A stretch of 64,000 bases of DNA from Herbiconiux moechotypicola (GTDB lineage: Bacteria > Actinomycetota > Actinomycetes > Actinomycetales > Microbacteriaceae), in NCBI RefSeq assembly GCF_024979255.1, contig NZ_JANLCN010000005.1, positions 285,498-349,497 on the forward strand, written 5' to 3'. The notes under the pieces were generated by a model. That model worked only from the letters and a program-made list of their open reading frames with translations. It did no database searches and was not told where the DNA came from. The position numbers were made by a program, and so were the translations under genes. Below, piece by piece: positions 36,039-44,965 of this stretch. Every line of letters begins with the position of its first letter. The stretch's first letter is position 1.

Positions 36039-37043
36039 GTGCAGCCACCGGTGACCGTCCTCCCTCCCGCGCATCCGCCGCACGTGACCAGCGCATCCGC
36101 TCGGTTGCCGCTGTGGGCGGGGATTGTGATCGCGGTGGGCTGCGGCGTGCTCATGGCCACGCAGTCGCGCGTGAACGGGGAGTTCGGGCGGCGCATCGAC
36201 GACGGGTTCACCGCGGCGGCGATCAGCTTCGTGGTGGGGCTCGCGATCGTGAGCGTGATCGTGGCGATCATGCCGACCGCGCGGCACGGGGCGCGCACGG
36301 CGCTGCGGGCGGTGCGCGCGGGCGGCCTGCCGGCGTGGATGCTGTTCGCCGGGTTCGGCGGCGCGATCTTCGTGCTCTCGCAGGGGCTCGCCTCGGCGCT
36401 CGTGGGGGTGTCGCTGTTCACGGTGGCGTTCATCGGCGGGCAGACGGTGTCGGGGCTCGTGGTCGACCGCATCGGGATCGGTCCGGGCGGGCGGCGGTAC
36501 CTCACGCCGCGGCGGGTGCTGGGGGCGCTGATCGCGTTCGGCACCGTGGTGTGGTCGGTGTCGTCGCACCTCGACCCGGGCATCCCGCTGTGGTTGCTGC
36601 TGCTCCCCGTGATCGCGGGCGTCGCTCAGGCGGTGCAGCAGGCCGCCAACGGGCGGGTGGCCGCAGCGGCCGGGTCGGCGGTCAGTTCGACGTTCTTCAA
36701 CTTCATCGCGGGATCGGCGGCGCTCGTGGTGGTGGCGCTCGTGCACGCGGGCGTCACGGGCGGATTCCCGGCGTCGCTGCCGTCGCTCACAGGGGAGTGG
36801 TGGTTGTATCTCGGCGGGCCGCTCGGGGTGGCGTTCATCTTCGGGCTCGCGACCGCCGTGCGGGTGACGGGGGTGCTGCTGCTCGGGCTGTGCTCCATCA
36901 CGGGGCAGCTGCTCGGCTCGATCGCGATCGACCTCGTGGCGCCGGGCTCGGGCCACACCGTCGACTGGACGACCCCGATCGCCGCCGCGCTCGTCGTGAT
37001 CGCGGTGCTCGTGGTGTCGCTCCCCGCGCGCCGGCGGCGCTGA
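36039..37043 (+). CDS. DMT-family transporter, YdcZ/DUF606 type
   Basis: A 334-residue protein with ten hydrophobic helices made of two five-helix repeats. GVLMATQSRVNGEFGRR and the later GVAQAVQQAANGRVAAAAGSA are the repeated YdcZ landmarks. The substrate is unknown. GTG at 36039 follows the helicase stop directly; GTG at 36051 is an alternative start. Confidence 0.83.
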   Translation: MQPPVTVLPPAHPPHVTSASARLPLWAGIVIAVGCGVLMATQSRVNGEFGRRIDDGFTAAAISFVVGLAIVSVIVAIMPTARHGARTALRAVRAGGLPAWMLFAGFGGAIFVLSQGLASALVGVSLFTVAFIGGQTVSGLVVDRIGIGPGGRRYLTPRRVLGALIAFGTVVWSVSSHLDPGIPLWLLLLPVIAGVAQAVQQAANGRVAAAAGSAVSSTFFNFIAGSAALVVVALVHAGVTGGFPASLPSLTGEWWLYLGGPLGVAFIFGLATAVRVTGVLLLGLCSITGQLLGSIAIDLVAPGSGHTVDWTTPIAAALVVIAVLVVSLPARRRR

Positions 37044-37081
37044 GCCCGCGTCGAACCGAGGCGCTCCCGGCGGGATGACGC

Positions 37082-37909
37082 TCAGCGGGGGAGGACGGCC
37101 CCCGCGACGAGGATCGCCGCCGTCGCGGCCCAGAACGCGAGCATGAACACCCAGTCGCGTGCCCGGAACGGCACGAGGTGCCGCTCGGTGCGCGTCGGAT
37201 GCGCCCCGAAGGCGCGGGAGTCCATCGCGAGCGCCACCCGTTCGGCGTGCCGGAGCGCGCCCGCGAGCAGCGGCACCACATAGCCCAGCCAGCGTCGCAC
37301 GGCCGCGACAGGTCCGCGGCCCGTCGACACGCCGCGCACCCGGTGCGCCTGCCGGATGACATCGAGCTCGTGCCCGAACCGCGGCACGAAACGGTACGCG
37401 GCGAGCGCCGTGTACCCGAGCCGGTAGGGCACCCGCAGCTGCTGCACCATCGCCCGCACGAGATCGGGGCCCGTCGACGTGAGCCCCGCGAGCAGCGAGA
37501 GCACGAGGATGCCCCCCAGCCGCAGAGCGGTCGCCGCCCCGGCCGTGAGTGCCCCGAGCGTGTAGTCGAAAGAGCCGATCGCGAACAGCACGGGCGTGCC
37601 CTCTGTTCGGGAGGGCGCGGTCCAGAGACCGATGCTGAAGGCGAGCACTGCCGAGAGCGCCGGCAGCACCACGAACAGGCCGAGCGCCGCCCGCCCGCTC
37701 AGCTTTGCACCGACGAGCAGCAGCAGATAGGCGAGCGCGATGAACGCGAGCGGCACCGCGAGATCGCGGGTGAAGACAAGCGCGATCATCGCGGGCAGCG
37801 GCGCGGCGATCTTCGCGAGCGGGTTGAGGCGGTGCAGGAAGCGGAGGGCCCCGTGGTCGACACGATCCGCATACGGGTCGACTCGGGCCGCCCGCGCCGC
37901 GAGGCTCAC
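37082..37909 (-). CDS. ecfT: ECF transporter transmembrane component EcfT
   Basis: A 275-residue scaffold (T) component of an energy-coupling-factor vitamin/metal importer. It has 5-6 helices and the coupling motif ALAMDSRAFGAHPTRT near the C-terminus, which contains the family's A-R-G/A motif that contacts the ATPases. LNPLAKIAAPLPAMI is the conserved N-terminal stretch. The ATG overlaps the ATPase stop (ATGA). Confidence 0.9.
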   Translation of the reverse strand: MSLAARAARVDPYADRVDHGALRFLHRLNPLAKIAAPLPAMIALVFTRDLAVPLAFIALAYLLLLVGAKLSGRAALGLFVVLPALSAVLAFSIGLWTAPSRTEGTPVLFAIGSFDYTLGALTAGAATALRLGGILVLSLLAGLTSTGPDLVRAMVQQLRVPYRLGYTALAAYRFVPRFGHELDVIRQAHRVRGVSTGRGPVAAVRRWLGYVVPLLAGALRHAERVALAMDSRAFGAHPTRTERHLVPFRARDWVFMLAFWAATAAILVAGAVLPR

Positions 37910-39660
37910 GATCCCGCTCCGGATGCGCGTAGTGCGGTGGGGATGTCGCCGAGGCGGGTCACGCCGTGCCAGGCCGGGTGCGCGGCGGCCCGGAAGGCGC
38001 GCGCGAGCGGCGGCGGCTGCAACCCCGAGGCGACGAGCGCGTCAGACGCGAGCACCGCAGCCGTCTCCCCGAAGGCCGCGATGCGGCCGCCGTCGAGCAC
38101 GGCCACGTGGGTCGCGTGGTCGGCCACGAGCTGCAGGTCGTGCGTCACCACGAGCACCGTCGTGCCTTCGGAGTGCAAGCCGCTGAGGATATCGAGCAGC
38201 TCGGCGGCACGCTCCCTGTCCTGCCCGAAGGTGGGTTCGTCGAGGGCGAGCACCGGTGCGCCCGCGATGAGTGCGGTACCCACCGAGAGCCGCCGCTTCT
38301 GTCCGCCCGAGAGGAGGAACGGATGCACGTCGCGCGCGGCCTCGAGGCCGAAGCGTTCGAGCATCCGGTCGACCCGGTCGGCCACCTCGTCGGGGGAGAG
38401 TCGCTGCCGCTCGAGACTCTGCGCCAGCTCGTCGGCGACGGTGCCCCGCACGAACTGGTGCTCGGGGTTCTGGAAGACGAACCCGACTGCGCGGGCGAGG
38501 GTGCCCACGTCGGCGCGTGCGGGGTCGAGACCGAGGAGGTCGACGCGGCCGCGCGGCGGTGCGATCACTCCCGCGATCGACTGCAGCAGCGTCGTCTTCC
38601 CCGCTCCGTTAGTGCCGACCAGGGCGACGAACGCCCCGCGCGGAACATCGAGGTCGACGCCGTGGAGCACCTCGGTGCGCCCACGGTGCACGGTGAGGTC
38701 GCGCACGCGCACGGCGAGCTCGTGCCCCGGTGCGAACTGAGGTGGGGTGGTCGATGCGCCGGAGCGGACGGTGCCCTCGGGCGCCGGCACCGGGGCGGTG
38801 GGCGCGGGGAGGGAGTCGACGAGGGCGGTGAGCTCGACCGGGGTGAGCGGCAGTTCGGCGACGGGGTGGCCGGCGTCGCGCATCCGGAGCCCTGCCAGGG
38901 TGGCGGCGGGCAGCCACACCCCGAGGGCGAGCAGCTCGCCCACGTGGTCGCGCAGGACGGTGCGGGCGGGGCCGTCGAAGCGGAGGCGCCCGGAGCGGTC
39001 GAGCACGACGACGCGGTCGACCAGGGTCATCGCGGCGTCGAGGTTGTGCTCGATCAGCACGAGCGCGTGCCCACCGCGTGCCACCAGGTCGGCGAGAGTG
39101 GTGTACACCTCGTCGATGCCGCGCGGGTCGAGGTTGGCGGTGGGCTCGTCGAGCACGATGAGCGGAGTGCGCAGGGCCAGCGCGCAGGCCAGCGCGAGTC
39201 GCTGGCGGCCCCCGCCCGAGAGGCGATCGGGGTTCTCGTCGCGGCGCTGCCACAGGCCGACCTGCGTGAGGGCCGCCTCGGCGCGGGCGAGCACCTCGGC
39301 CACGGGGAGCCCCAGGTTCTCGGGGCCGAAGCACACCTCGTCGAGGACGGTGCCCGTCACGATCTGCGCGTCGGGGTCTTGGAACACCATCGACACGCTC
39401 TCGCTGAGTCGCGCCACGGTGGTGTCGGTCGTGGCGATGCCGTCGACCCTCACGGTGCCCTCCAGCTCGGCGGGCACCGCGTGCGGCACCAGGCCGTTCA
39501 GTGCCAGTGCGAGAGTCGATTTGCCGCTGCCCGACGGGCCGAGCACGAGCACGACCTCGCCCGAGTGCACCGCGAAGCCCACCTCATCCGGGGTGAACGC
39601 CGTCGCGCCCTCGTGGCGGATGCGCACCGACTCCAGCTGCAGCAGCGGCGAGTCGGTCAT
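37906..39660 (-). CDS. Fused double ATPase of an ECF transporter (YkoD-like)
   Basis: A 584-residue protein of two ABC ATPases in tandem, powering uptake through EcfT and an S component. First domain: Walker A GPSGSGKST, signature LSGGGRQRLALA (third residue Gly where Gln is usual), Walker B LIVLDEPTANLD. Second domain: Walker A GTNGAGKTT, LSGGQKRRLSVG and LALDEPTFGQD. The fused form is typical of the YkoEDC type. ATG at 39660 is 6 nt after TAAGCT, so the mRNA is probably leaderless; an iron-box-like site overlaps that promoter. Confidence 0.92.
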   Translation of the reverse strand: MTDSPLLQLESVRIRHEGATAFTPDEVGFAVHSGEVVLVLGPSGSGKSTLALALNGLVPHAVPAELEGTVRVDGIATTDTTVARLSESVSMVFQDPDAQIVTGTVLDEVCFGPENLGLPVAEVLARAEAALTQVGLWQRRDENPDRLSGGGRQRLALACALALRTPLIVLDEPTANLDPRGIDEVYTTLADLVARGGHALVLIEHNLDAAMTLVDRVVVLDRSGRLRFDGPARTVLRDHVGELLALGVWLPAATLAGLRMRDAGHPVAELPLTPVELTALVDSLPAPTAPVPAPEGTVRSGASTTPPQFAPGHELAVRVRDLTVHRGRTEVLHGVDLDVPRGAFVALVGTNGAGKTTLLQSIAGVIAPPRGRVDLLGLDPARADVGTLARAVGFVFQNPEHQFVRGTVADELAQSLERQRLSPDEVADRVDRMLERFGLEAARDVHPFLLSGGQKRRLSVGTALIAGAPVLALDEPTFGQDRERAAELLDILSGLHSEGTTVLVVTHDLQLVADHATHVAVLDGGRIAAFGETAAVLASDALVASGLQPPPLARAFRAAAHPAWHGVTRLGDIPTALRASGAGS

Positions 39661-39666
39661 GGCACC

Positions 39667-39672
39667 AGCTTA
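39667..39672 (-). promoter_or_regulatory. -10 box of the ecfA-ecfT operon
   Basis: TAAGCT on the minus strand, followed by GGTGCC and the ATG. Confidence 0.55.
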
Positions 39673-39688
39673 GGTAAGGCTCGCCATG
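39670..39688. promoter_or_regulatory. DtxR/IdeR iron-box-like site at the ecfA promoter
   Basis: TTAGGTAAGGCTCGCCATG matches 15 of 19 positions of the DtxR/IdeR consensus TWAGGTWAGSCTWACCTWA, with the first 12 all matching. It overlaps the ecfA -10 by 3 bp, where an iron-dependent repressor would block transcription. Binding is inferred. Confidence 0.5.
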
Positions 39689-39832
39689 CATCGCTCCGCG
39701 GATCATGCACTCTCATGGAGATGTCGACACGGCACTGGCATCTCCCAGGTGCCGCTTGTTATGGTTTTGTGATTGAAACGGTTCGCCCGACCCTAGGGGC
39801 CGCCGTCCAGCTCGACCCGGAAGCCCGAACGC

Positions 39833-41614
39833 TTGACTCACCCCGACTCGCCCTCCGACGCCTCGTCGTCGACCCCGGCGAATCGCGAAGGCGCTCCGGC
39901 TCCCGTCACCCGCCGGCGTCTCCGCGACGAGCGCGCGGCCGCCGAACTGCTGGCCCAGGCAGGAGCCGCGGGTGGAGAACCGGTGTCGCAGGCGCAGTCG
40001 CCGGCTCCGGATGCGCGACCGCTCACCCGCCGCGAGCTCCGCGAACAGCAGCTGCGCCGCGAACTCGAGCTGCGCGCCGAGGAGATCGCGACTCTCGAGA
40101 TCGCGCCCCTCGACTCAGCCGCCCTCGAACCGCAGCTCGAGCTCCCGCTGATCGAGGCGGAGCCCGCCTCCGACCCGCTCGCCCCGCCTCCTCCGCTCCA
40201 GGTGCTCCCCTCGCGCCGCACCCTCCGCGCGGCGCCCGCCCCTGACACTGTGGGCGAGGCCGTCGTCGAGGTCGAGGCCGGTGCCACCGTCTCCCCGTCA
40301 CTTGCGACGGAGACCGAGACGGTCGCCTCGCGCCGGGATGCCGGTACCGACTCTGCTGCTGCAGGTGGACGTCGCGCGCGGCGAGCCCCCCAAGCCCCGA
40401 CCGGCGCCGAGCGCACGGTCGCGGAGCACGAGGTGCCGCCCCGAGCCGAGGCCGAAGCCGAGGTCATCCGCGCCGATCTCGCCGCTGCCGCGGGCTTCTC
40501 GATCGGCCTCTCGCCGGCCGTCGCCCCCTCCACCCAGGCGGCCGCGGCCATCGCGCCCCCCTCCGCACCCGCAGCCATCGCGTCCACCTCCGCACCCGCA
40601 TCCTCTGCAACCGACGTGGTCGTCGATTCCCGCGCCTCGGCCGCCGACGTCGTCGTGCGCGACGCCACCGCAGTCCCCAGCCGCCGCAGCCGCACCTCGG
40701 TTCGTCGTTCGCCGGCACGCCGGGGCTGGCGCGGTCTCGTGGCGCGCGGGCCCGCGTCGACCGGTCCCGATTCCGCACGGGGATCCGCCGAGAACGGCGG
40801 CAAAGGCGGCACCCGCCGCGGCTGGGCGAAGGCCGGCGTGAGCGCCGTGGCGATGGCCTTCGTGCTCGGCATCACCGCCGTCACGGCCCTGCCCAGCACG
40901 GTCTCGGCGAGCCCGATGGACTCGAACCTGGTGAACCTCAGCCTCACGGCCAACGCCGGCGGCGACACGCAGCAGCTCATCACCTCCGACGCCGCGGCCA
41001 GCACCGCCATCGACCGCGACGGCTACGCGGTCGCCGACGTGGGCGAGCTGCAGGCGGCCGGCTACTCCACCGCCCAGCTGCTCGTTGGCCGCTCGCTCGC
41101 CCAGGAGCTCGTGAACGCGATGGACGCCGGCAAGCTGGTCGGGTCGCAGCCCGACCACATGAAGGAGATCCGCTGGATCGCCGAGGGCGTCACCGTGCCC
41201 GACTGCGGTGTCGACTACCGCATCCTCGAGATCATCGCGATCGCCGTGCGCAACTTCGACCAGGTGGGCGTGAGTGACATCAACCGCAAATGCACCGGGC
41301 AGCTCGAGGGTGCCGGCACGAGCTCGTCGCACTACATCGACGGCGGCGGCCACGCGGTCGACTTCTACCTGCTCGACAACAAGAGCCTCAACGGCTACGA
41401 CTCCGGCACGCTCAAGCTCATCAGCCTGCTCGACCCGGTCATGCCGGTGGGCTCCCGAGTGGGTCAGGCGGGCTGCCGCGCCTCGGCCGGCGTCTCGGTG
41501 CAGCTCACCAACTGGACCGAGTTCGACGATAGCTGCACCCACATGCACGTCGACGTGCCGGTGACGGATGCGCCCCTGCTGCTCGCCGACTCGTCACTGC
41601 TCAGCTCGCAGTAG
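39833..41614 (+). CDS. Membrane-anchored or secreted M15-like hydrolase domain protein
   Basis: A 593-residue protein. Residues 1-325 are Ala/Pro/Arg-rich and probably disordered, including an RRTLRAAPA stretch. A hydrophobic helix (~335-360; VSAVAMAFVLGITAVTALP) precedes a linker with DRDGYAVADVGELQAAGYS. The C-terminal domain (~440-575) has H500 (SSHY), D510 (AVDF) and HMH 570-572, a spacing like the zinc residues of M15 DD-peptidases. Two conserved Cys pairs could form disulphides outside the cell. TTG start. A wall-directed function is inferred; the fold assignment is tentative. It lies antiparallel between the ecfA and ykoE-like genes. Confidence 0.65.
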   Translation: MTHPDSPSDASSSTPANREGAPAPVTRRRLRDERAAAELLAQAGAAGGEPVSQAQSPAPDARPLTRRELREQQLRRELELRAEEIATLEIAPLDSAALEPQLELPLIEAEPASDPLAPPPPLQVLPSRRTLRAAPAPDTVGEAVVEVEAGATVSPSLATETETVASRRDAGTDSAAAGGRRARRAPQAPTGAERTVAEHEVPPRAEAEAEVIRADLAAAAGFSIGLSPAVAPSTQAAAAIAPPSAPAAIASTSAPASSATDVVVDSRASAADVVVRDATAVPSRRSRTSVRRSPARRGWRGLVARGPASTGPDSARGSAENGGKGGTRRGWAKAGVSAVAMAFVLGITAVTALPSTVSASPMDSNLVNLSLTANAGGDTQQLITSDAAASTAIDRDGYAVADVGELQAAGYSTAQLLVGRSLAQELVNAMDAGKLVGSQPDHMKEIRWIAEGVTVPDCGVDYRILEIIAIAVRNFDQVGVSDINRKCTGQLEGAGTSSSHYIDGGGHAVDFYLLDNKSLNGYDSGTLKLISLLDPVMPVGSRVGQAGCRASAGVSVQLTNWTEFDDSCTHMHVDVPVTDAPLLLADSSLLSSQ

Positions 41615-41642
41615 TCACCGCAGCCCGCGCATCCGGCCCCCG

Positions 41643-42185
41643 TCAGCGCCGCGCGAGCCCCCGCCCGACCCCCGCGGCCGCCAGCGCCCGGGCGAGCGCG
41701 AGACCGAGCAGCGTGAACACGATCGGCGACACGAACGACCCCGCCAGTAGGATCACCGCCCCCATCACGTCGAGGTCGTGCGACCCCACGAGCCGGTACA
41801 TGCCGAAGGCGAGGATCACGCCCGACACCGCGGCCCCCACGAGGAACAACCACGTGCGCCACACCCGGTAGCGCGCGATGAGGAACGGGATCTCCTGCAC
41901 CGCACCGATCGCGGCCGCGATGAGGGCGGCCCCGAACCCGAGCGGCTGGAACGCCGCCGACACGAGCCCCGACAGCACCGCCACGAGCAACGCCACCCCA
42001 CCGCGCCGGAACAGCGCCTGCGCGATGACCCCCGGCACGAAGTACACCCCGAGGGTGAGCCCGTAGAGCATCGGCACCACCGCGTTCACCGTGCCCCCGA
42101 CGTAGGAATTCACGATGAACAGCAGCCCTCCGGCCACCCCGATCGCCGCGCAGCTGAGCAGTAGCCGAGTGCTCGTGTTCTTCAT
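41643..42185 (-). CDS. ECF transporter S component, YkoE-like
   Basis: A 180-residue substrate-binding membrane protein with five or six helices. YVGGTVNAVVPMLYGLTLGVYFVPGVIAQ and AAAIGAVQEIPFLIARYRVWR follow the YkoE (thiamine/hydroxymethylpyrimidine) pattern. It is the natural partner of the fused ATPase and EcfT downstream on the same strand, but a 1.8-kb opposite gene separates them. TAGACT lies about 15 nt upstream with a GGAGGG ribosome site. No TPP riboswitch is visible upstream, so the substrate is uncertain. Confidence 0.78.
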   Translation of the reverse strand: MKNTSTRLLLSCAAIGVAGGLLFIVNSYVGGTVNAVVPMLYGLTLGVYFVPGVIAQALFRRGGVALLVAVLSGLVSAAFQPLGFGAALIAAAIGAVQEIPFLIARYRVWRTWLFLVGAAVSGVILAFGMYRLVGSHDLDVMGAVILLAGSFVSPIVFTLLGLALARALAAAGVGRGLARR

Positions 42186-42260
42186 CAGCCCTCCGGCCCC
42201 AGTCTACGCGCGCCGATCGGGGGTCACGGATCGTCGCGGGTTCCCCGTAGGGTCGGTGGC

Positions 42261-42779
42261 ATGGCCTGGCTCACCGACCTCCACGTGCTGTTCCCCCTCA
42301 TGCGTGGTGGCGGGGCGTTCCTCGTGCTCATCGGGCTCGGCATCGTGGTGGGCGCCTTCGGCGGGCGTCGCTGGCGCACGGTGTGCCTGATCGTGGGGGC
42401 CGGGCTCGGCGTGGCGGCGATGGCGGTGGGAGGGGCGACGAAGCTCATCTTCGCGGGCCTGCCCTACCCGCCGGTGTGGCAGTGGGTCGTGCTCGGGATC
42501 GCCTTCGCCGTGGAGTTCTGGCTGGTGAGCGTGGTGGTGCGCCGGTACCCCGATGTGGAGTCGCGGCAATTCTGGATGGGCATCCTGTTCATCGTGGGCG
42601 CCCACTTCCTCCTGCTCACCCCGTCGCATGGACCCGTGTGCGGCGTGCTGGCGGTCGCCTGCATGGTGAACGCGGTCATCGGCTTCCGGTCGAGGGCAGA
42701 TCTCCGGGTGTTCTGGGGCGTCGACGGTGCCCTGAAGGTGGCCGCGGGCAGCGGGATGATCGTGCTCAGTTACGCCTGA
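42261..42779 (+). CDS. Small integral membrane protein of unknown function
   Basis: A 172-residue protein with about six hydrophobic helices, including FLVLIGLGIVVGAFGG and FWMGILFIVGAHFLLL. I do not recognise the family. ATG is 7 nt after TAGGGT (42248-42253). It is divergent from the ykoE-like gene, with 75 nt between the starts. Confidence 0.7.
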   Translation: MAWLTDLHVLFPLMRGGGAFLVLIGLGIVVGAFGGRRWRTVCLIVGAGLGVAAMAVGGATKLIFAGLPYPPVWQWVVLGIAFAVEFWLVSVVVRRYPDVESRQFWMGILFIVGAHFLLLTPSHGPVCGVLAVACMVNAVIGFRSRADLRVFWGVDGALKVAAGSGMIVLSYA

Positions 42780-42813
42780 GCGACCCGGCGCGAGCGGGAT
42801 GCGCGTGCCCGGC

Positions 42814-43113
42814 TCAGAACAGGAAGAGCAGGGCGAGGGTGGCGCCCACGACCGCGGTGACGATGAGCAGCACGGCCATGCGGGTGAGCGGCGTCCACGG
42901 CGGCACCTTCTGGCCGCGGGCCGCGCGGCGGCGCACGGCGAAGAGCGATGCCCCCGCACCGACCGCGACCAGCCCGGCGATCGCGGTGCCGATGAGGAAC
43001 CCGCCGCGCAGGCACGCGAACGCGAGCAGCAGTGCGATGAGCGCGGTCGAGAGTGCGGTGCGCTGCCAGGCGAGCGCCGTGCGTTCGGGCTGCAGCCCCG
43101 GGTCGCGCCTCAC
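42814..43113 (-). CDS. DUF202 membrane protein
   Basis: A 99-residue protein with three hydrophobic helices and the DUF202 N-terminal block PERTALAWQRTALS. The GTG start at 43113 overlaps the stop of the upstream DUF202 gene (GTGA, 43110-43113); the longer ORF is antisense to that gene. Function unknown. The two probably form a heteromer. Confidence 0.85.
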   Translation of the reverse strand: MRRDPGLQPERTALAWQRTALSTALIALLLAFACLRGGFLIGTAIAGLVAVGAGASLFAVRRRAARGQKVPPWTPLTRMAVLLIVTAVVGATLALLFLF

Positions 43114-43529
43114 CGCAGGTCGCCCACGAGCTCGAACACCGCGTACGAGGCCAGCACGAGCCCCAGCACCACGACTCCGCCCACCACCCACGGCAGGGCG
43201 GCGGGGGCCGGCAGCGGGCGGTTCTCCCTCAGCGCCCGCTCGGCACGCCGCCAGGAGTACAGGGCGGATGCGGCGAGCGCGCCCCCGGAGAGGCAGGCGA
43301 CGACCGCGATGACGTCGAGCAGCCACGGCAGGTCGGCGATCGCCGCGAGGGTCGTGAGTGCGACTCCGCCCGCCACGAGCGACAGCCCGGTGCGCACCCA
43401 CGCGAGTGCGGTGCGCTCGTTGGCGAGGCTGAATCGCACGTCGGGATCGGTGCCGACGCCGTACACCGAGCGCGGGCGCCGCGCGTCGGCATCCGCCTGG
43501 TCGTCGCCGCCGTCACGCGAGTCGGTCAT
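43110..43529 (-). CDS. YidH-like DUF202 membrane protein
   Basis: A 139-residue protein. A polar N-terminus of ~30 residues precedes the DUF202 block ANERTALAWVRTGLSL and three hydrophobic helices. It resembles E. coli YidH, of unknown function. ATG at 43529 is 6 nt after TAGAGT (43536-43541). It is coupled to the second DUF202 gene. Confidence 0.87.
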   Translation of the reverse strand: MTDSRDGGDDQADADARRPRSVYGVGTDPDVRFSLANERTALAWVRTGLSLVAGGVALTTLAAIADLPWLLDVIAVVACLSGGALAASALYSWRRAERALRENRPLPAPAALPWVVGGVVVLGLVLASYAVFELVGDLR

Positions 43530-43576
43530 ACCCGCACTCTAGCCGCAGGCGAAGGGCCGGCGGATGCGGGCGGGGC

Positions 43577-44869
43577 TCAGCCGAAGGCCTCGACGATCGG
43601 CCGGAACTTCATCTTCGTCTCCAGGTACTCGCGCTCCGCATCCGAGTCGGCCACGATCCCGCAGCCGGCGTAGGCGGTGATGTCGCCCTCGTCGTCGACC
43701 TGGGCGGAGCGCAGCGCCACGGCCCACTCGCCGTCGCCGTCGGCGCCCACCCAGCCCACGGGCCCGGCGTAGCGGCCGCGGTCGAACGGCTCGAGTTCGG
43801 CGATGAGGGCGAGGGCCTCAGGGGTGGGTGTGCCCGCGACGGCGGCGGTCGGATGCAGCGCTCCGATGAGGTCGAGCGACGTCGACCCGTCGGAGAGGGT
43901 GCCGACCACGTCGCTGGCGAGGTGCCAGAGGTTCGGAAGCTTGAGGGTGAAGGGCAGATCGCTCGCGACGAGGTTCCGGCTGTGCGGGGCGAGCGCGGTG
44001 ACGACGCTGGTGACCGCGTAACCGTGTTCGTCGAGGTCTTTGGGCGAGGTGGCGAGGGCGACGGCGCGGTCGTGGTCGCTCTCCGCATCCGGACCCCTCG
44101 AGGCGGTGCCGGCCAGCACCCGTGCGCGCACCGTGCCGTGCGAGACGCTCACCAGGGTCTCCGGGCTCGAGCCCACGAAGCCGTCGACGGCGTAGGTCCA
44201 GCAGTCGGGGTAGCCGAGCGCGAGGTCCATGAGGGGGCGGCGCAGGTCGGAGCCGGCCGGGAGGTGCCCCACGAGGTCGCGGGCGAGCACGACCTTGCTG
44301 AGCTGCTGCGCCGCGATGCGCTCGACGGCGGTGCCGACGGCGTCGCGGAAGGCCTCGGGCGTGAGGGAACCGGGGAAGAGGGTGATGCGGAACTCGGGGC
44401 CGAGAGGGCGCGGCGACGGGAGCGCGGGGCCGGCGCCCGTGGCCTGGCTCTGCCCCTGCCTCTGTCCCTGCTCCGGCGACGCGGCCGCCGCATCCGTCAC
44501 CCGCGTCACCCAGTAGCGGCCATCGCGCTTGCCGATGACGAGCTGCGGAACGATGAGCACGCTCTTCGCGGCGGACTCGTCGGCGAAAGCGAAGCTGCCG
44601 AACGCCACCAGACCCGAGCCGGGGAGGGCGACCGGGTCGGTCACGGTCGCACCGGTCACGACGGCCCGCCAGGCCTCGCACGCGTCGGCGATGCGGGTGG
44701 GGCCCGAGAACTCCAGTCGCAGTGCCTCGCCGATGCCGGCGATGCCCTGTCCCTTCCTGATCCAGACCAGCGGATGCTGCGGGTCGAGCAGCGGGAGCAG
44801 CAGCTTCAGATCGTCGACCGGCGTCGTCTCCACCTGGAGCCGGGCGGCCGGATGCGGTGCGGCGTTCAC
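43577..44869 (-). CDS. menF: Isochorismate synthase (menaquinone pathway)
   Basis: A 430-residue chorismate-binding enzyme that converts chorismate to isochorismate, the first committed step to menaquinone. SKVVLARDLVG, VGSSPETLVSVSHGTVRARVLAGTASRG, NLWHLASDVVGTL, LHPTAAVAGTP and GWVGADGDGEWAVALRSAQV are the family's active-site blocks. Divergence from menG supports menaquinone over siderophore synthesis. A short Gln-rich insert (QGQRQGQSQ) lies near residue 135. GTG start at 44869. Confidence 0.9.
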   Translation of the reverse strand: MNAAPHPAARLQVETTPVDDLKLLLPLLDPQHPLVWIRKGQGIAGIGEALRLEFSGPTRIADACEAWRAVVTGATVTDPVALPGSGLVAFGSFAFADESAAKSVLIVPQLVIGKRDGRYWVTRVTDAAAASPEQGQRQGQSQATGAGPALPSPRPLGPEFRITLFPGSLTPEAFRDAVGTAVERIAAQQLSKVVLARDLVGHLPAGSDLRRPLMDLALGYPDCWTYAVDGFVGSSPETLVSVSHGTVRARVLAGTASRGPDAESDHDRAVALATSPKDLDEHGYAVTSVVTALAPHSRNLVASDLPFTLKLPNLWHLASDVVGTLSDGSTSLDLIGALHPTAAVAGTPTPEALALIAELEPFDRGRYAGPVGWVGADGDGEWAVALRSAQVDDEGDITAYAGCGIVADSDAEREYLETKMKFRPIVEAFG

Positions 44870-44953
44870 CCGGCAAGCCTACGCCTCCGCCCGGTGGCCT
44901 CGGCCTGGTCCTTCGAAGAGTGCTCTCAGCGCGCGATCACAGGGATCTGAACG

Positions 44954-44959
44954 TAAACT
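44954..44959 (+). promoter_or_regulatory. -10 box of menG
   Basis: TAAACT followed by 6 nt and the GTG of menG; the transcript probably starts at or next to the initiation codon. Confidence 0.5.
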
Positions 44960-44965
44960 ATCGGG

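Noticed and set aside
34174..36956. Long minus-strand frames opposite the helicase gene
   Set aside because: Mirror of the repetitive RGG-coding DNA; Arg-rich noise without domains.
42186..42260. TPP riboswitch before the YkoE-like gene
   Set aside because: The conserved CTGAGA and ACCTGAT blocks are absent in this short gap.
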